The notes under the pieces: generated by a model | What the model saw: only the letters and a program-made list of their open reading frames with translations | The model's database searches: none | Told to the model about the DNA's origin: nothing | Translations under genes and position numbers: made by a program | Part shown: positions 35,740 through 47,184 of the stretch, piece after piece | How positions within the stretch are numbered: position 1 is the first letter of the stretch | How the letters are laid out: each line of letters starts with the position of its first letter | Assembly (NCBI RefSeq): GCF_964340395.1 | Contig: NC_135560.1 | Location: 1,421,501 to 1,485,500, forward strand | Source of the DNA: Glandiceps talaboti | Lineage: Eukaryota > Hemichordata > Enteropneusta > Spengelidae | DNA length: 64,000 nucleotides | Reading direction: 5' to 3'

Positions 35740-36722
35740 AAGATAAATATGTACCACGAAGGTCAATTCAAGCAAAATAACGAAGGTAAAATAGCAATGA
35801 ACAAGTCATTGAGAATGACATAGCCCCCGCTATAATTGGGTTTTAAGGAATTATCACTACTCTGATCACGCAACAACATTTGTGAACCTAAAACAAACAG
35901 ACTTAGATATGTTGTGTGTGCTTGTTGGACATGGAATATGCCTCCAACAATAAAGGATTGGTTGGGTATGGGGGATCATATCACGATGAAAATGGAGTCT
36001 GAGTTATGGCTTTGGACATGGAAAATTCACAAACAAAATGGCTGCCAGGCAGCCATATTGGATCGTATCACAACGAAAATGGATATGCACATGTATGTCA
36101 TAGAACACTGTCCTAATACCAACTTTAAATGAGATCTGTTCAAGCATGTCTGAGTTATGGCTTTGGACATGAAAATTCAAACAAAATGGCTGCCAGGCAG
36201 CCATATTGGATCGTATCACAACGAAAATGGATATGCACATGTATGTCATAGAACACTGTCCTAATACCAACTTTGAATGAGATCTGTTCAAGCATGTCTG
36301 AGTTATGGCTTTGGACATGAAAATTCACAAACAAAATGGCTGCTAGGCGGCCATATTGGATCGTATCATGACAACAATGCATATGCACATGTATGTCAAA
36401 GAACACTGTCCTAATACCAACTTTGAATGAGATCTGTTAAAGCATGTCTGAGTTATGGCTCTAGACAGGGAAAATTCGCAAACAAAATGGTTGCTAGGCG
36501 GCCATATTGGATCGTATCATAAAACAAATTGACGTGCACATGTATGCCATAATATGTTGCCCCTGTACCAAGTTTGAAAAAAATCGGTCCAGGCATCTCC
36601 AAGAAACAGCTGCGGACGGACGGACGGACGCACGGAGCCCAATTCATAAGTCCCCGTTCCGGACTTCGTCCGTGGGGACTAATGATTAGCCGACATCTAC
36701 ATCGGATTTTAATCAGATTGCA
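35740..36722. mobile_element. Mutator-like foldback arm split by F1
   Basis: ACCACGAAGGTCAATTCAAG then GAAGGTAAAATAGCAATGA up to 35800, and ATGATTAGCCGACATCTACA then TCGGATTTTAATCAGATTG from 36682 to 36722, equal the right arm of the palindromes at 61012-61493. Joining the flanks restores that arm, showing the F1 insertion is younger. Confidence 0.8.
35801..36681 (+). mobile_element. F1 Helentron-like element with ~3 core units
   Basis: Left ACAAGTCATTGAGAATGACA, right CGTGGGGACTA with the same 3' hairpin box as other copies. The empty site is known from the foldbacks at 61200 and 61430 (GCAATGAACGATTAGCC): insertion lies exactly between the two A residues and no base was duplicated. Confidence 0.88.
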
Positions 36723-36727
36723 TGACC

Positions 36728-36773
36728 ACCAAATATCAAAGCAATCTGCCCTGCAGTTTTTTACTTTAAGTTG

Positions 36774-36838
<65 letters not shown>

Positions 36839-36906
36839 CCACACAGACAGACAGACACTTTGCCATGCCTATAGCACTATTGAACCTTCAGTTCAGTTGT
36901 GCTAAA
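36728..36906 (+). repeat. F2 family 3' end with (AC)29
   Basis: ACCAAATATCAAAGCAATCT, TTTACTTTAAGTTGTTTACA, the AC tract, GACAGACAGACACTTTGCCA and terminus TCAGTTCAGTTGTGCTA. Confidence 0.8.
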
Positions 36907-38712
36907 AAACCGTAAATATTAGTCATTTGCATAATTTTGGCTATATCATTAAAATGCATACTTCAAATTCAATATAATTTGGTCGATACATTCATGATAT
37001 ATCGATAACAAGGGTAAATGTGTCTTATAAAGTTCAGTTTTAATGAGTCATGTGCATAATGATTTTCAGTAATTAGGCTATATCTTAAGAATGTACACTT
37101 CAAAGTCAAGATAATTTGGTACTTCATTGATAGTAAAGTCCACGTGCGACATAAAGTTTTACAATGTAGCTTTTAAAGTTAATTAATGAGTCATTTGCAC
37201 AATTAATGATTTTCATTAATCACCTATTTCTAAATCAATCGAAGACACAGTCTCCAACTTGTGTGTTTTATGGCAAAAGTTATTGTGCAAATTTGAATGG
37301 TGTCTCTTAGGGGGCTTCACACCTGGAATATTTAGTCCGCTCTAAAACATTAAAGATGATACTCCGTTATAAGTCTGCTTTCACACTTGATTTCTGAAAT
37401 GATGGACCTGGTGTAACATTCCATTGAAACAATGGAGCTGGCGTAACGCCTTACCTGTCATAAGATTGGACATTTCCTATCTCCCACATTAATTATGGAG
37501 CCTTCATGACCCAAGAAATGTTCAGAGGTACCCCAAGCCCTCAAATTTGGCAAAAGTAGAAACGCATACATGCAGAAAAGCACAGAAACAGAAGAAAAAA
37601 GCATCAACAACAAACGTTACAATTATTGCAGCTCTGATATCTAAAATTGCTGACTTCGATCAACTACAACACACTGATCATACTATTTATGTTGCTGATG
37701 AGTTTTATGGTACCTGTAACCCTTATGGACATCATTTTTCATGCTCAAATAAGAACTGCTTCAGCCTATTCCACTCCTACAAGTTCAATGTTCTAAATTG
37801 TAGAGAGAATGAGTGATTTATATTTATAACTCGGTAGAATGGGTACCGTTACTACATGATGAGAGGGATGTGAACCAACCTTTGTGCTGAGTGCAGTTCA
37901 ATATTCATGACGTGAGTTACATTGTATTCTTGAGTTTATGTACAAAGAAAACTTTTGCTATGAGAAAGCTCATCATTGATAATGTGAGGGTAGACACTTG
38001 AATGGTGTCTATATGTATCTAACATTTGCAGATAACAGTCAAAATGTGCTTGTCAAAACATGGCCAGCATTTTGCTTTTCAAGTCAGGATGGTGAAATTA
38101 GTTGACATACATGTACCTCGCATCAAGATATGATTAAAATATCACATAACTTGAAATGTTTGATACCCAAATTTGTCTATTTGACCTTAAAGAAGACTTT
38201 ATAGGTCAAAGGTCAAAGTCTTAAAAGAACACTCATATTTCATAATATGGGTGTAGCCACTTGAATGTAGTCACTACATATTATATATGTTATTTAGAGT
38301 GCAAGCTGTAAAAGAACAAACGACAGTAAACGTAACAGCCAAAAAGAAATCTTTACCTTACGAATGCACTCTTCAAATTCAATATAACTTGGTACATACA
38401 TCAACCATAAAAATGTGCATGTTTTTAAATGCTTGTTGATGTATCTGTTGCAATGTTTCATTTACATAAATAATTATTTTCATGAATTAGGCTATTTTAA
38501 GAACGCATACTTCAAATTTCATATTCTTTGGTACATGAAGTTTACTGATGAAGTTTTTCACTGCAATTAGTCATTTGCTTTAAATTGAGATAAATGGTGC
38601 ACATATTGTTGATAACATATAGGCCTTTCTAAATTTGCCATGGTGGTGCTCTACATGTATTTCCGGTCTGTGTACCTCAAAGGTATACATGGTATAGGTT
38701 ACTCAGTTAATC
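36907..38712. repeat. Intron with F4 and F5 repeat text
   Basis: F4 units at 36910-37260 and 38340-38620 (AGTAATTAGGCTATATCTTA, CTTCAAATTC, ATTTGGTACATACAT) and F5 text at 37960-38290. The ORF at 37547-37816 is not recognisable. Confidence 0.5.
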
Positions 38713-38841
38713 ATGGAGCACTGCTGCTTTCCTCAATATCAGAACAATATGAAAAACATCCCTGATTTACACTTCTACAGAATACCACGCAACAAAGCTC
38801 TAAAGAAACAGTACAATGAGGTGATGATACCCCAAATCTGA
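38713..38841 (+). pseudogene. THAP-domain fragment
   Basis: A 42-codon open frame starting MEHCCFPQYQNNMKNIPDLH then FYRIPRNKALKKQYNEV. The pattern CC.P.....-F.(R/K)IP....L...W/Y is the start of a THAP zinc finger (C2CH). The second cysteine ligand (usual CCVPGC) is Tyr here, and the downstream Cys/His pair is missing because of an in-frame stop. Probably a relic of a THAP-type transposase or regulator. Confidence 0.5.
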
Positions 38842-38950
38842 GTAAGGGCGCTGTATTCTCAATCTGGAATGGCCTATTGCATGTGTCCAATAGATAAAGC
38901 TAGATTTTTCATTTGCATAATTAATACTAGTTGGTAATTAGGTATATCCA

Positions 38951-39885
38951 AAGTATACAAACTTCAGAATTCTTATAGTTTGGCATGATTATTTGCCAAT
39001 TTTGGGGTATATCAGCTTTGATAGCTATAGTATACAAACTTCAGATTTCTTATAGTTTGACATGATTATTTGCCAAGTTTGGGGTATATCAGCTTTGATA
39101 GCTATAGTATACAAACTTCAGATTTCTTATAGTTTGACATGATTATTTGCCAAGTTTGGGGTATATCAGCTTTGATAGCTATAGTATACAAACTTCAGAT
39201 TTCTTATAGTTTGACATGATTATTTGCCAAGTTTGGGGTATATCAGCTTTGATAGCTATAGTATACAAACTTCAGATTTCTTATAGTTTGACATGATTAT
39301 TTGCCAATTTTGGGGTATATCAGCTTTGATAGCTATAGTATACAAACTTCAGATTTCTTATAGTTTGACATGATTATTTGCCAATTTTGGGGTATATCAG
39401 CTTTGATAGCTATAGTATACAAACTTCAGATTTCTTATAGTTTGACATGATTATTTGCCAATTTTGGGGTATATCAGCTTTGATAGCTATAGTATACAAA
39501 CTTCAGATTTCTTATAGTTTGACATGATTATTTGCCAAGTTTGGGGTATATCAGCTTTGATAGCTATAGTATACAAACTTCAGATTTCTTATAGTTTGAC
39601 ATGATTATTTGCCAATTTTGGGGTATATCAGCTTTGATAGCTATAGTATACAAACTTCACATTTCTTATAGTTTGACATGATTATTTGCCAAGTTTGGGG
39701 TATATCAGCTTTGATAGCTATAGTATACAAACTTCAGATTTCTTATAGTTTGACATGATTATTTGCCAATTTTGGGGTATATCAGCTTTGATAGCTATAG
39801 TATACAAACTTCACATTTCTTATAGTTTGACATGATTATTTGCCAATTTTGGGGTATATCAGCTTCGATAGCTATAGCTAAGAAT
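38951..39885. repeat. 77-bp tandem array, ~12 units
   Basis: Unit starts AGCTATAGTATACAAACTTC, then AGATTTCTTATAGTTTGACA and ends TATCAGCTTTGAT. Units differ by only a few sites (CAAGTTTGG versus CAATTTTGG; CAGATT versus CACATT), so homogenisation is recent. It ends 104 bp from the exon E donor. Confidence 0.97.
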
Positions 39886-39988
39886 TTTGCACTCCCACAA
39901 TTATTGTGTTCAGGTACGAAAATCTAATGATTTAGCCCTTACAGAATACATTCAGTTTAAATCTGGATATATTTGATATGCAACTTAC

Positions 39989-40209
39989 AGGGAACTTGAT
40001 CTCCATTGGTTGTTTTTGATATATCATTTTCATCCATCTCCTCTGTCAACGCAATGTGTTCCTCCAATTCTCTGATCACTCTCATACAAAGTTTTGGATT
40101 AAAATGAAAGAAAATCTTCCCTCCATCAATAGTCAAGTTTTTATGTTGATGATCCAGTTCAAAGAGATGTTGCAAATTCTGGTTGTCAAGAACGTACAGG
40201 GAATATATG
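39989..40209 (-). CDS. INSR: Receptor exon E: L2 domain, end
   Basis: Acceptor ttcttaacag, donor GTAAGTTGCA; 221 bp = 1 + 73 codons + 1, phase 2 in, phase 1 out. The protein begins YSLYVLDNQNLQHLFEL and includes NLTIDGGKIFFHFNPKLCM and TNGDQVPC, all hallmark L2 C-terminal motifs (LDNQNL..L, NLTI..GK.FFH.NPKLC, TNGDQ..C). NLT is a glycosylation site shared with vertebrate receptors. A 28-bp minisatellite starts about 105 bp upstream of the acceptor and a 77-bp array ends about 105 bp downstream of the donor, so this exon sits between two arrays. Confidence 0.95.
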
Positions 40210-40309
40210 CTGTTAAGAAGAAAAAATCCACATTTTAGTTCAACATGATACACTCCTTGTATGTGAAACATGCAAGATTCACTTTTGAAGCAGTCCCCAT
40301 TGCCCTCCC

Positions 40310-41845
40310 CATTGCCATGGATACTTTACAGTGCATTGCCATACATGGATACTTTACAGTGCATTGTCATGCATGGATACTTTACAGTGCATTGCCATGC
40401 ATGGATACTTTACAGTACATTGCCATGCATGGATACTTTAGAGTGTATTGTCATGCAAGGATACTTTACAGTACATTGCCATGCATGGATACTTTACAGT
40501 ACATTGCCATGGATACTTTACAGCGCATTGCCATGCATGGATACTTTACAGTGCATTGTCATGCATGTATACTTTACAGTGCATTGCCATGCATGGATAC
40601 TTTACAGTGCATTGCCATGCATGGATACTTTACAGTGCATTGCCATGCATGGATACTTTACAGTACATTGCCATGCATGGATACTTTACAGTACATTGCC
40701 ATGGATACTTTACAGTGCATTGTCATGCATGGATACTTTACAGTACATTGCATGCATGGATACTTTACAGTACATTGCATGCATGGATACTTTACAGTGC
40801 ATTGCCATGCATGGATACTTTACAGTGCATTGCCATGCATGGATACTTTACAGTACATTGCCATGGATACTTCACAGTGCATTGTCATGCATGGATACTT
40901 TACAGTGCATTGTCATGCATGTATACTTTACAGTGCATTGCCATGCATGGATACTTTACAGTGCATTGTCATGCATGGATACTTTACAGTGCATTGTCAT
41001 GCATGGATACTTTACAGTGCATTGTTATGCATGGACACTTTACAGTGCATTGTCATGCATGTATACTTTACAGTGCATTGCCATGCATGGATACTTTACA
41101 GTGCATTGTTATGCATGGACACTTTACAGTGCATTGTCATGCATGGATAGTTTACAGTGCATTGTCATGCATGGATACTTTACAGTGCATTGTCATGCAT
41201 GGATAGTTTACAGTGCATTGTCATGCATGGATACTTTACAGTGCATTGCCATGCATGGATACTTTACAGTGCATTGTCATGCATGGACACTTTACAGTGC
41301 ATTGTCATGCATGGATAGTTTACAGTGCATTGTCATGCATGGATACTTTACAGTGCATTGCCATGCATGGATAGTTTACAGTGCATTGCCATGCATGGAT
41401 ACGTTACAGTGCATTGCCATGCATGGATACTTTACAGTGCATTGCCATGCATGGATACTTTACAGTACATTGCCATGCATGGATACTTTACAGTGCATTG
41501 TCATGCATGGATACTTTACAGTGCATTGCCATGCATGGATACTTTACAGTGCATTGTCATGCATGTATACTTTACAGTGCATTGTCATGCATGTATACTT
41601 TACAGTGCATTGCCATGCATGGATACTTTACAGTGCATTGTCATGCATGGATACTTTACAGTGCATTGCCATGGATACTTTACAGTGCATTGCCATGCAT
41701 GGATACTTTACAGTGCATTGCCATGCATGGATACTTTACAGTGCATTGCCATGCATGGATACCTTACAGTGCATTGCCATGCATGGATACTTTACAGTGC
41801 ATTGCCATGGATACGTTACAGTGCATTGCCATGGATACTTTATCA
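40310..41845. repeat. 28-bp minisatellite, ~55 units
   Basis: Unit CATGCATGGATACTTTACAG then TGCATTGC, with common variants (TC for CC, GTATAC, 22-bp deletion units lacking CATGCA). The unit is stop-free in all three plus frames; because 28 is not a multiple of 3, three long overlapping open frames (up to 554 codons) result. They have no coding signature. It begins 100 bp upstream of the exon E acceptor. Confidence 0.97.
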
Positions 41846-41939
41846 CATCTTGTGTACAAACTTATAATGCTAATTTGGGGTACCATTACATGGAGGAAAT
41901 GATGTGTTCACAAACAAAGAAGCAAAAACAATAAATACC

Positions 41940-42876
41940 ATCAATCTCACTGTAGCACAACTGTAGTTGGCTGTTGGTATGGGTGTGGTCTTGTTGCTAG
42001 GCATATTTACATACATTTTTGGAATCTTTATTTATTTGTCTACCTTTTCCAGTTTTATCCTTGCAATATAAACCATCATTTAGCCATTGCTATGGGTGTG
42101 GTCCTGTTGCTAGGCATATTTGCATGCATTTTTGAATATTCAGTCATTTACCTACCCATCCCTGTTGTCATAGTTCTAATATGCATAATCATTTCACTGT
42201 TGCTAAGGGTGTGGTCATGGTTGCTAGGACCAATTGTGTCAAAATGTTTTAACTATAACTGCAGAATAACACCCCCCCCCCCTCCCCATTCAATGTGCAG
42301 TTTCAATGTTTGACAAAAATTGAGATTTTTAGACCTAATTTGCATATCTCCTATGGGATCCCCAGATACATCTCCATTAAATTTCAGCTCAATATGCTCA
42401 AAAATTTTGAATTATACATTTTTGACCAAACAGACACATTTTTATACCTTATTTGAATATCACTGATAGGATCATCATCATACTATGAACAATTCTTAAT
42501 CTAAACACCCCTAAGAATATTCCTACCGCATTTCTGCCCAATCTGCTTATTAGTTTAGGAATTAAGAGATTTTTGACCAAATGTACACATTTTTATACTA
42601 ATTTGCATATCACCTATGGAATCACTAGGTCATGAAAAATTCCTAAACTAACCATCCCCGAGAACATTCCCAGCAAATTTCAGGCCAATCTGCCCAGTAG
42701 TTTTGGAGGTGAAGTTTTTTGACCAAAATTCATGCATTTTTTTAAACCCAAAATGCACATCTCTGATGCGATCATTTTCATTCGAACAAATTTCCATCTA
42801 CACACCCAAAGTAATGTCCCCACCAAATACCAAGGCAATCGGTCAGGTGGTTTTTGACTTTAAGTCTTAAGTTTGA

Positions 42877-42909
<33 letters not shown>

Positions 42910-42955
42910 CACAGAGACATTTCACGATCAGTTCAGTTGTGCTAAATAATGGGCT
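41940..42955 (+). repeat. F2 family copy, short core, full 3' segment
   Basis: Starts with a reduced left end (CTCACTGTAGCACAACTGTA), two to three core units to 42230, a poly-C tract at 42270, three 3' blocks, (AC)n at 42877-42910 and the terminus CAGTTCAGTTGTGCTA. Confidence 0.8.
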
Positions 42956-43547
42956 ATGCTACATGATATGCGTGTACAATTCATAAACTCAGAGGAAGTC
43001 ACCTGAGGTTGGAAAACTTACATGTATGTAACCCTAAATTAAATGGGAGACTGTAGTATATGCTTTTCATGTCTCTTGTGATTTCATTGCTTATTCTTAC
43101 TCCACGTTGCTAGAGTGTTCTTGTGACCTTATTTGGCTAGAGTAGTAGTATACATGTACAATGTGTCTGTGATAGGGAATAACTGACTTGATTTTGATAA
43201 TTGACTTTTAAGTTAAGATCAAGTTCAAAGGTCAAGGTTTTAAAAGAAACCTTCCACTTGATAATATAGGGGTAGACAATTAATTGGAGTACATGTACCT
43301 ACATATTAAAGTTTTAGAGTTATGCGGTTTTTTTACCTTAAAAATGGCCACGCTTCGGTCAAATTAGCATATCTTGAAAAAAAAAGTAATGTGCATGTGT
43401 CCCGATGTCACCTTTGTGCCAGGTTTGATTGAAATTGGATATTGCATGTCAGAGAAATTATGTGTTATGGATGGATGGATGGATGGATGCAATAGTAATA
43501 ACTGCAATAGCTGCTCTTTTGGGGGCTTAAAAATAAAGACTACTTAC
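42956..43547. repeat. Intron with an F5 segment and GGATGG tail
   Basis: F5 text (TTGAAATTGGATATTGCATG then TCAGAGAAAT) ending in (GGAT)5 at 43468-43488. Otherwise unique. Confidence 0.5.
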
Positions 43548-43692
43548 CCATTAAATTTTGTATTACCCCTAATTCGCTTGAGATTCTTCAAGAAAGTAAA
43601 TGATACAAGCGAATATGTATGGCTGACTTCAACGAAACCCGTCACTTCTTCTATTAGGTTCAAATTGTTTTCTAACTCTGCCACAATGTTCG
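43548..43692 (-). CDS. INSR: Receptor exon D: L2 domain, middle
   Basis: Acceptor tcttgttacag, donor GTAAGTAGTC; 145 bp, phase 1 in, phase 2 out. The protein NIVAELENNLNLIEEVTGF, then SHTYSLVSFTFLKNLKRIRG, matches the leucine-rich repeats of the receptor L2 domain (human N.AAELE.NLGLIEEI.GY...SYALVSL.F...L.LIRG). From memory the exon is the same length as the human INSR exon for this segment. It is extracellular and part of the alpha chain. Confidence 0.93.
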
Positions 43693-44151
43693 CTGTAACA
43701 AGAATAATGTAGATTTTTAAATATAACACTTTTTAACAACATATTCAAGGCCCTATGCAATGCAATATACTATAGCCTACCTAAGAATGCTTACACTTGA
43801 AGATCAGCTGTGCCTCACACCCCTATACCAGCTAATTTGCATAACCTGTGAAGTTCACCACAGCAAACAAGAGGATTACATGTAACATATATATCTGTAC
43901 ACTTTTAAACCAATTCAAACAATTTCAAATTTCATTAACCCTTGTGATACCGCGTTGTCGATGTCTGAACTAACTTCCACATTCTAGGCCACGTCACTGA
44001 TATCAACGACAACAGAGTAATTTGCATATGCTGTCAATAAAGTGACGTTGTAATGGGTTATCGTTGTCCCACCCTTATGCCCATAATAAGTAATGATGTA
44101 CACGATGTTATCTTATTAAATATTAAATTATTCAGGCGGGAAACAGTCACA

Positions 44152-44464
44152 TGACCATGTCTAGTACTTACTTCCTCCATGGACTATAATCTTTATACAA
44201 TAAATGACCCTGTCTCGTACTTACTTCCTCCTTGGACTATAATCTTTATACAATAAATGACCCTGTCTAGTACTTACTTCCTCCATGGACTATAATCTTT
44301 ATACAATAAATGACCATGTCTAGTACTTACTTCCTCCATGGACTATAATCTTTATACAATAAATGACCATGTCTAGTACTTACTTCCTCCATTGACTATA
44401 ATCTTTATACAATAAATGACCCTGTCTAGTACTTACTTCCTCCATGGACTATAATCTTTATACA
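44152..44464 (-). repeat. 53-bp exon-junction minisatellite, left part (6 units)
   Basis: The minus strand unit is GATTATAGTCCATGGAGGAA|GTAAGTACTAGACA followed by GGGTCATTTATTGTATAAA. The first 20 bp equal the end of exon C and GTAAGTACTAG its intron start. Separated from the right part by an F1 element at 44465-46178; joining the flanks gives TATACAATAAATGACC, the normal unit text. Confidence 0.95.
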
Positions 44465-46178
44465 ACAAGCCATTGAGAATGACATAGTCCCCGCTATGAT
44501 TGGGTTTTAAGGAATTAGCACTACTCTGATCACGCAACAACACTTGTGAACCTAAATCAAACAGACTTAGATATGTTGTGTCTGCTTGTCGGACATGGAA
44601 CATGCCTACAACAAGAAAGGATTGTTCGGGTATGGGGGATCATATCAATATGAAAATGGATATGCAAATGTATGTCATAGAACACTGTCCTAATACCAAC
44701 TCTGAATGAGATCTGTTCAAGCATGTCTGAGTTATGGCTTTGGACATGGAAAATTCACAAACAAAATGGCTGCCAGGCAGCCATATTGGATCGTATCATG
44801 ACGAAAATGGATATGCACATGTATGTCATAGAACACTGTCCTAATACCAACTTCGAATGAGATCTGTTCAAGCATGTCTGAGTTATGGCTTTGGACATGG
44901 AAAATTTGCAAACAAAATGGCTGCCAGGCAGCCATATTGGATCGTATCACAATGAAAATGGATATGCACATGTATGTCATAGAACACTGTCCTAATACCA
45001 ACTTTGAATGAGATCTGTTCAAGCATGTCTGAGTTATGGCTTTGGACATGGAAAATTTGCAAACAAAATGGCTGCCAGGCAGCCATATTGGATTGTATCA
45101 CAATGAAAATGGATATGCACATGTATGTCATAGAACACTGTCCTAATACCAACTTTAAATGAGATCTGTTCAAGCATGTCTAAGTTATGGCTTTGGACAT
45201 GAAAATTCACAAACAAAATGGCTGCCAGGCGGCCATATTGGATCGTATCATGACAACAATGAATATGCACATATATGCCATAGAACACTGTCCTAATACC
45301 AACTCTGAATGAGATCTGTGTGAGCATGTCTGAGTTATGGCTTTGGACATGGAAAATTCACAAACAAAATGGCTGCCAGGCAGCCATATTGGATCGTATC
45401 ATGACGAAAATGGATATGCACATGTATGTCATAGAACACTGTCCTAATACCAACTTCGAATGAGATCTGTTCAAGCATGTCTGAGTTATGGCTTTGGACA
45501 TGGAAAATTTGCAAACAAAATGGCTGCCAGGCAGCCATATTGGATCGTATCACAATGAAAATGGATATGCACATGTATGTCATAGAACACTGTCCTAATA
45601 CCAACTTTGAATGAGATCTGTTCAAGCATGTCTGAGTTATGGCTTTGGACATGGAAAATTTGCAAACAAAATGGCTGCCAGGCAGCCATATTGGATTGTA
45701 TCACAATGAAAATGGATATGCACATGTATGTCATAGAACACTGTCCTAATACCAACTTTAAATGAGATCTGTTCAAGCATGTCTAAGTTATGGCTTTGGA
45801 CATGAAAATTCACAAACAAAATGGCTGCCAGGCGGCCATATTGGATCGTATCATGACAACAATGAATATGCACATATATGCCATAGAACACTGTCCTAAT
45901 ACCAACTCTGAATGAGATCTGTGTGAGCATGTCTGAGTTATGGCTTTAGACAGGGAAAATTCGCAAACAAAATGGCTGCTAGGCGGCCATATTGGATCGT
46001 ATCATAAAACAAATTGACGTGCATATGTATGCCATAGCATGTTGCCCCTGTACCAAGTTTGAAAAAAATCGGTACAGGCATCTCCAAGAAACGGCTGCGG
46101 ACGGACGGACGGACGCACGGACGGACAGACGGAACCCAATCCATAAGTCCCCGTTCCGGACTTCGTCCGCGGGGACTA
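44465..46178 (+). mobile_element. F1 Helentron-like element with ~8 core units
   Basis: Left ACAAGCCATTGAGAATGACA, right CGCGGGGACTA. It is inserted into a 53-bp minisatellite unit between two A residues without duplication. The core shows a 603-bp higher-order duplication: 44732-45334 and 45335-45937 appear identical in most positions (four ~151-bp units each). (GGAC)n tail at 46098-46125. Confidence 0.9.
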
Positions 46179-46680
46179 ATAAATGACCATGTCTAGTACT
46201 TACTTCCTCCATGGACTATAATCTTTATACAATAAATGACCCTGTCTAGTACTTACTTCCTCCATGGACTATAATCTTTATACAATAAATGACCCTGTCT
46301 AGTACTTACTTCCTCCATGGACTATAATCTTTATACAATAAATGACCATGTCTAGTACTTACTTCCTCCATGGACTATAATCTTTATACAATAAATGACC
46401 CTGTCTAGTACTTACTTTCTCCATGGACTATAATCTTTATACAATAAATGACCCTGTCTAGTACTTACTTCCTCCATGGACTATAATCTTTATACAATAA
46501 ATGACCATGTCTAGTACTTACTTTCTCCATGGACTATAATCTTTATACAATAAATGACCCTGTCTAGTACTTACTTCCTCCATGGACTATAATCTGTATA
46601 CAATAAATGACCATGTCTAGTACTTACTTCCTCCATGGACTATAATCTTTATACAATAAATGACCCTGTCTAGTACTTAC
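46179..46680 (-). repeat. 53-bp exon-junction minisatellite, right part (9 decoy units next to exon C)
   Basis: Units at 53-bp intervals (GTACTTAC complement at 46193, 46246, 46299, 46352, 46405, 46458, 46511, 46564, 46617; the true donor is at 46670-46680). All keep the sequence GTAAGTACTAG, so each is as good a 5' splice site as the genuine one. Variation is limited to CATGTC/CCTGTC and TTCCTCC/TTTCTCC. Confidence 0.95.
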
Positions 46681-46779
46681 TTCCTCCATGGACTATAATC
46701 CTCAGATCACCATCAATAATAGTACATCCATGTAATTCCTCAGCTCTACCAACGGAGTCTACTGTGACACCACCACATA
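46681..46779 (-). CDS. INSR: Receptor exon C: start of L2 domain
   Basis: Acceptor tatttgcag, donor GTAAGTACTA; 99 bp = 2 + 32 codons + 1, phase 1 both sides. The protein VCGGVTVDSVGRAEELHGCT IIDGDLRIIVHGG matches the family's C...TIDSV..A.EL.GCT.I.G.L.I...GG, the first beta-helix turn of the L2 leucine-rich domain. The last 20 bp plus donor are the seed of the adjacent 53-bp minisatellite, so the true 5' splice site at 46680 is the first of a long series of identical donors downstream (9 more before an F1 insertion, then 6). Confidence 0.92.
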
Positions 46780-47180
46780 CTGCAAATACAAACAAGCCTT
46801 CATAAAGGACACAACCTCAAACCGGTTTGTTGTTTGTCAAAGTTGTTCAGACAATTGAAGTTTGACCTTGAAAATGAAGGTCATGTTGAAAAGTCTGTCT
46901 GAATAGTAATCATACATGTACTTCTAACAATGTGGGTGTATATATTTCAATGATGTCTCACAGGATGAAACTTTCTAATGTATTGAAGAATGTAATAATT
47001 TGACCTTGAACGTGAAGGTCAATCTCAAAACTTTAAAATCCAGCTTGAAAGTTGACCTCTATAAATACAGGTGTAGACACTTGAATGGTCTCTCTAGATA
47101 CAAAACCCATAATTTGTTGACTAATTTGCTCCTTGACCTTGAATGTGGAGGTCAAAGTGAAAGGTAAGCTAAGGTATAGT
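46780..47180. repeat. Intron with F5 repeat text
   Basis: TGACCTTGAAAATGAAGGTC, GACACTTGAATGGTCTCTCT and TGACCTTGAATGTGGAGGTC mark the F5 family; no coding content. Confidence 0.5.
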
Positions 47181-47184
47181 ATAA

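Noticed and set aside
40270-41934. 554-codon open frame in the 28-bp array
   Set aside because: Three overlapping frames are equally open, which is the signature of a stop-free repeat rather than coding selection.
44732-45930. Repeated ~100-codon minus frames (MSKAITQTCLNRSHSKLVLG type)
   Set aside because: They fall in F1 core units of about 151 bp, which is not a multiple of 3, so frames rotate from unit to unit; the same frames occur in all F1 copies with stops.
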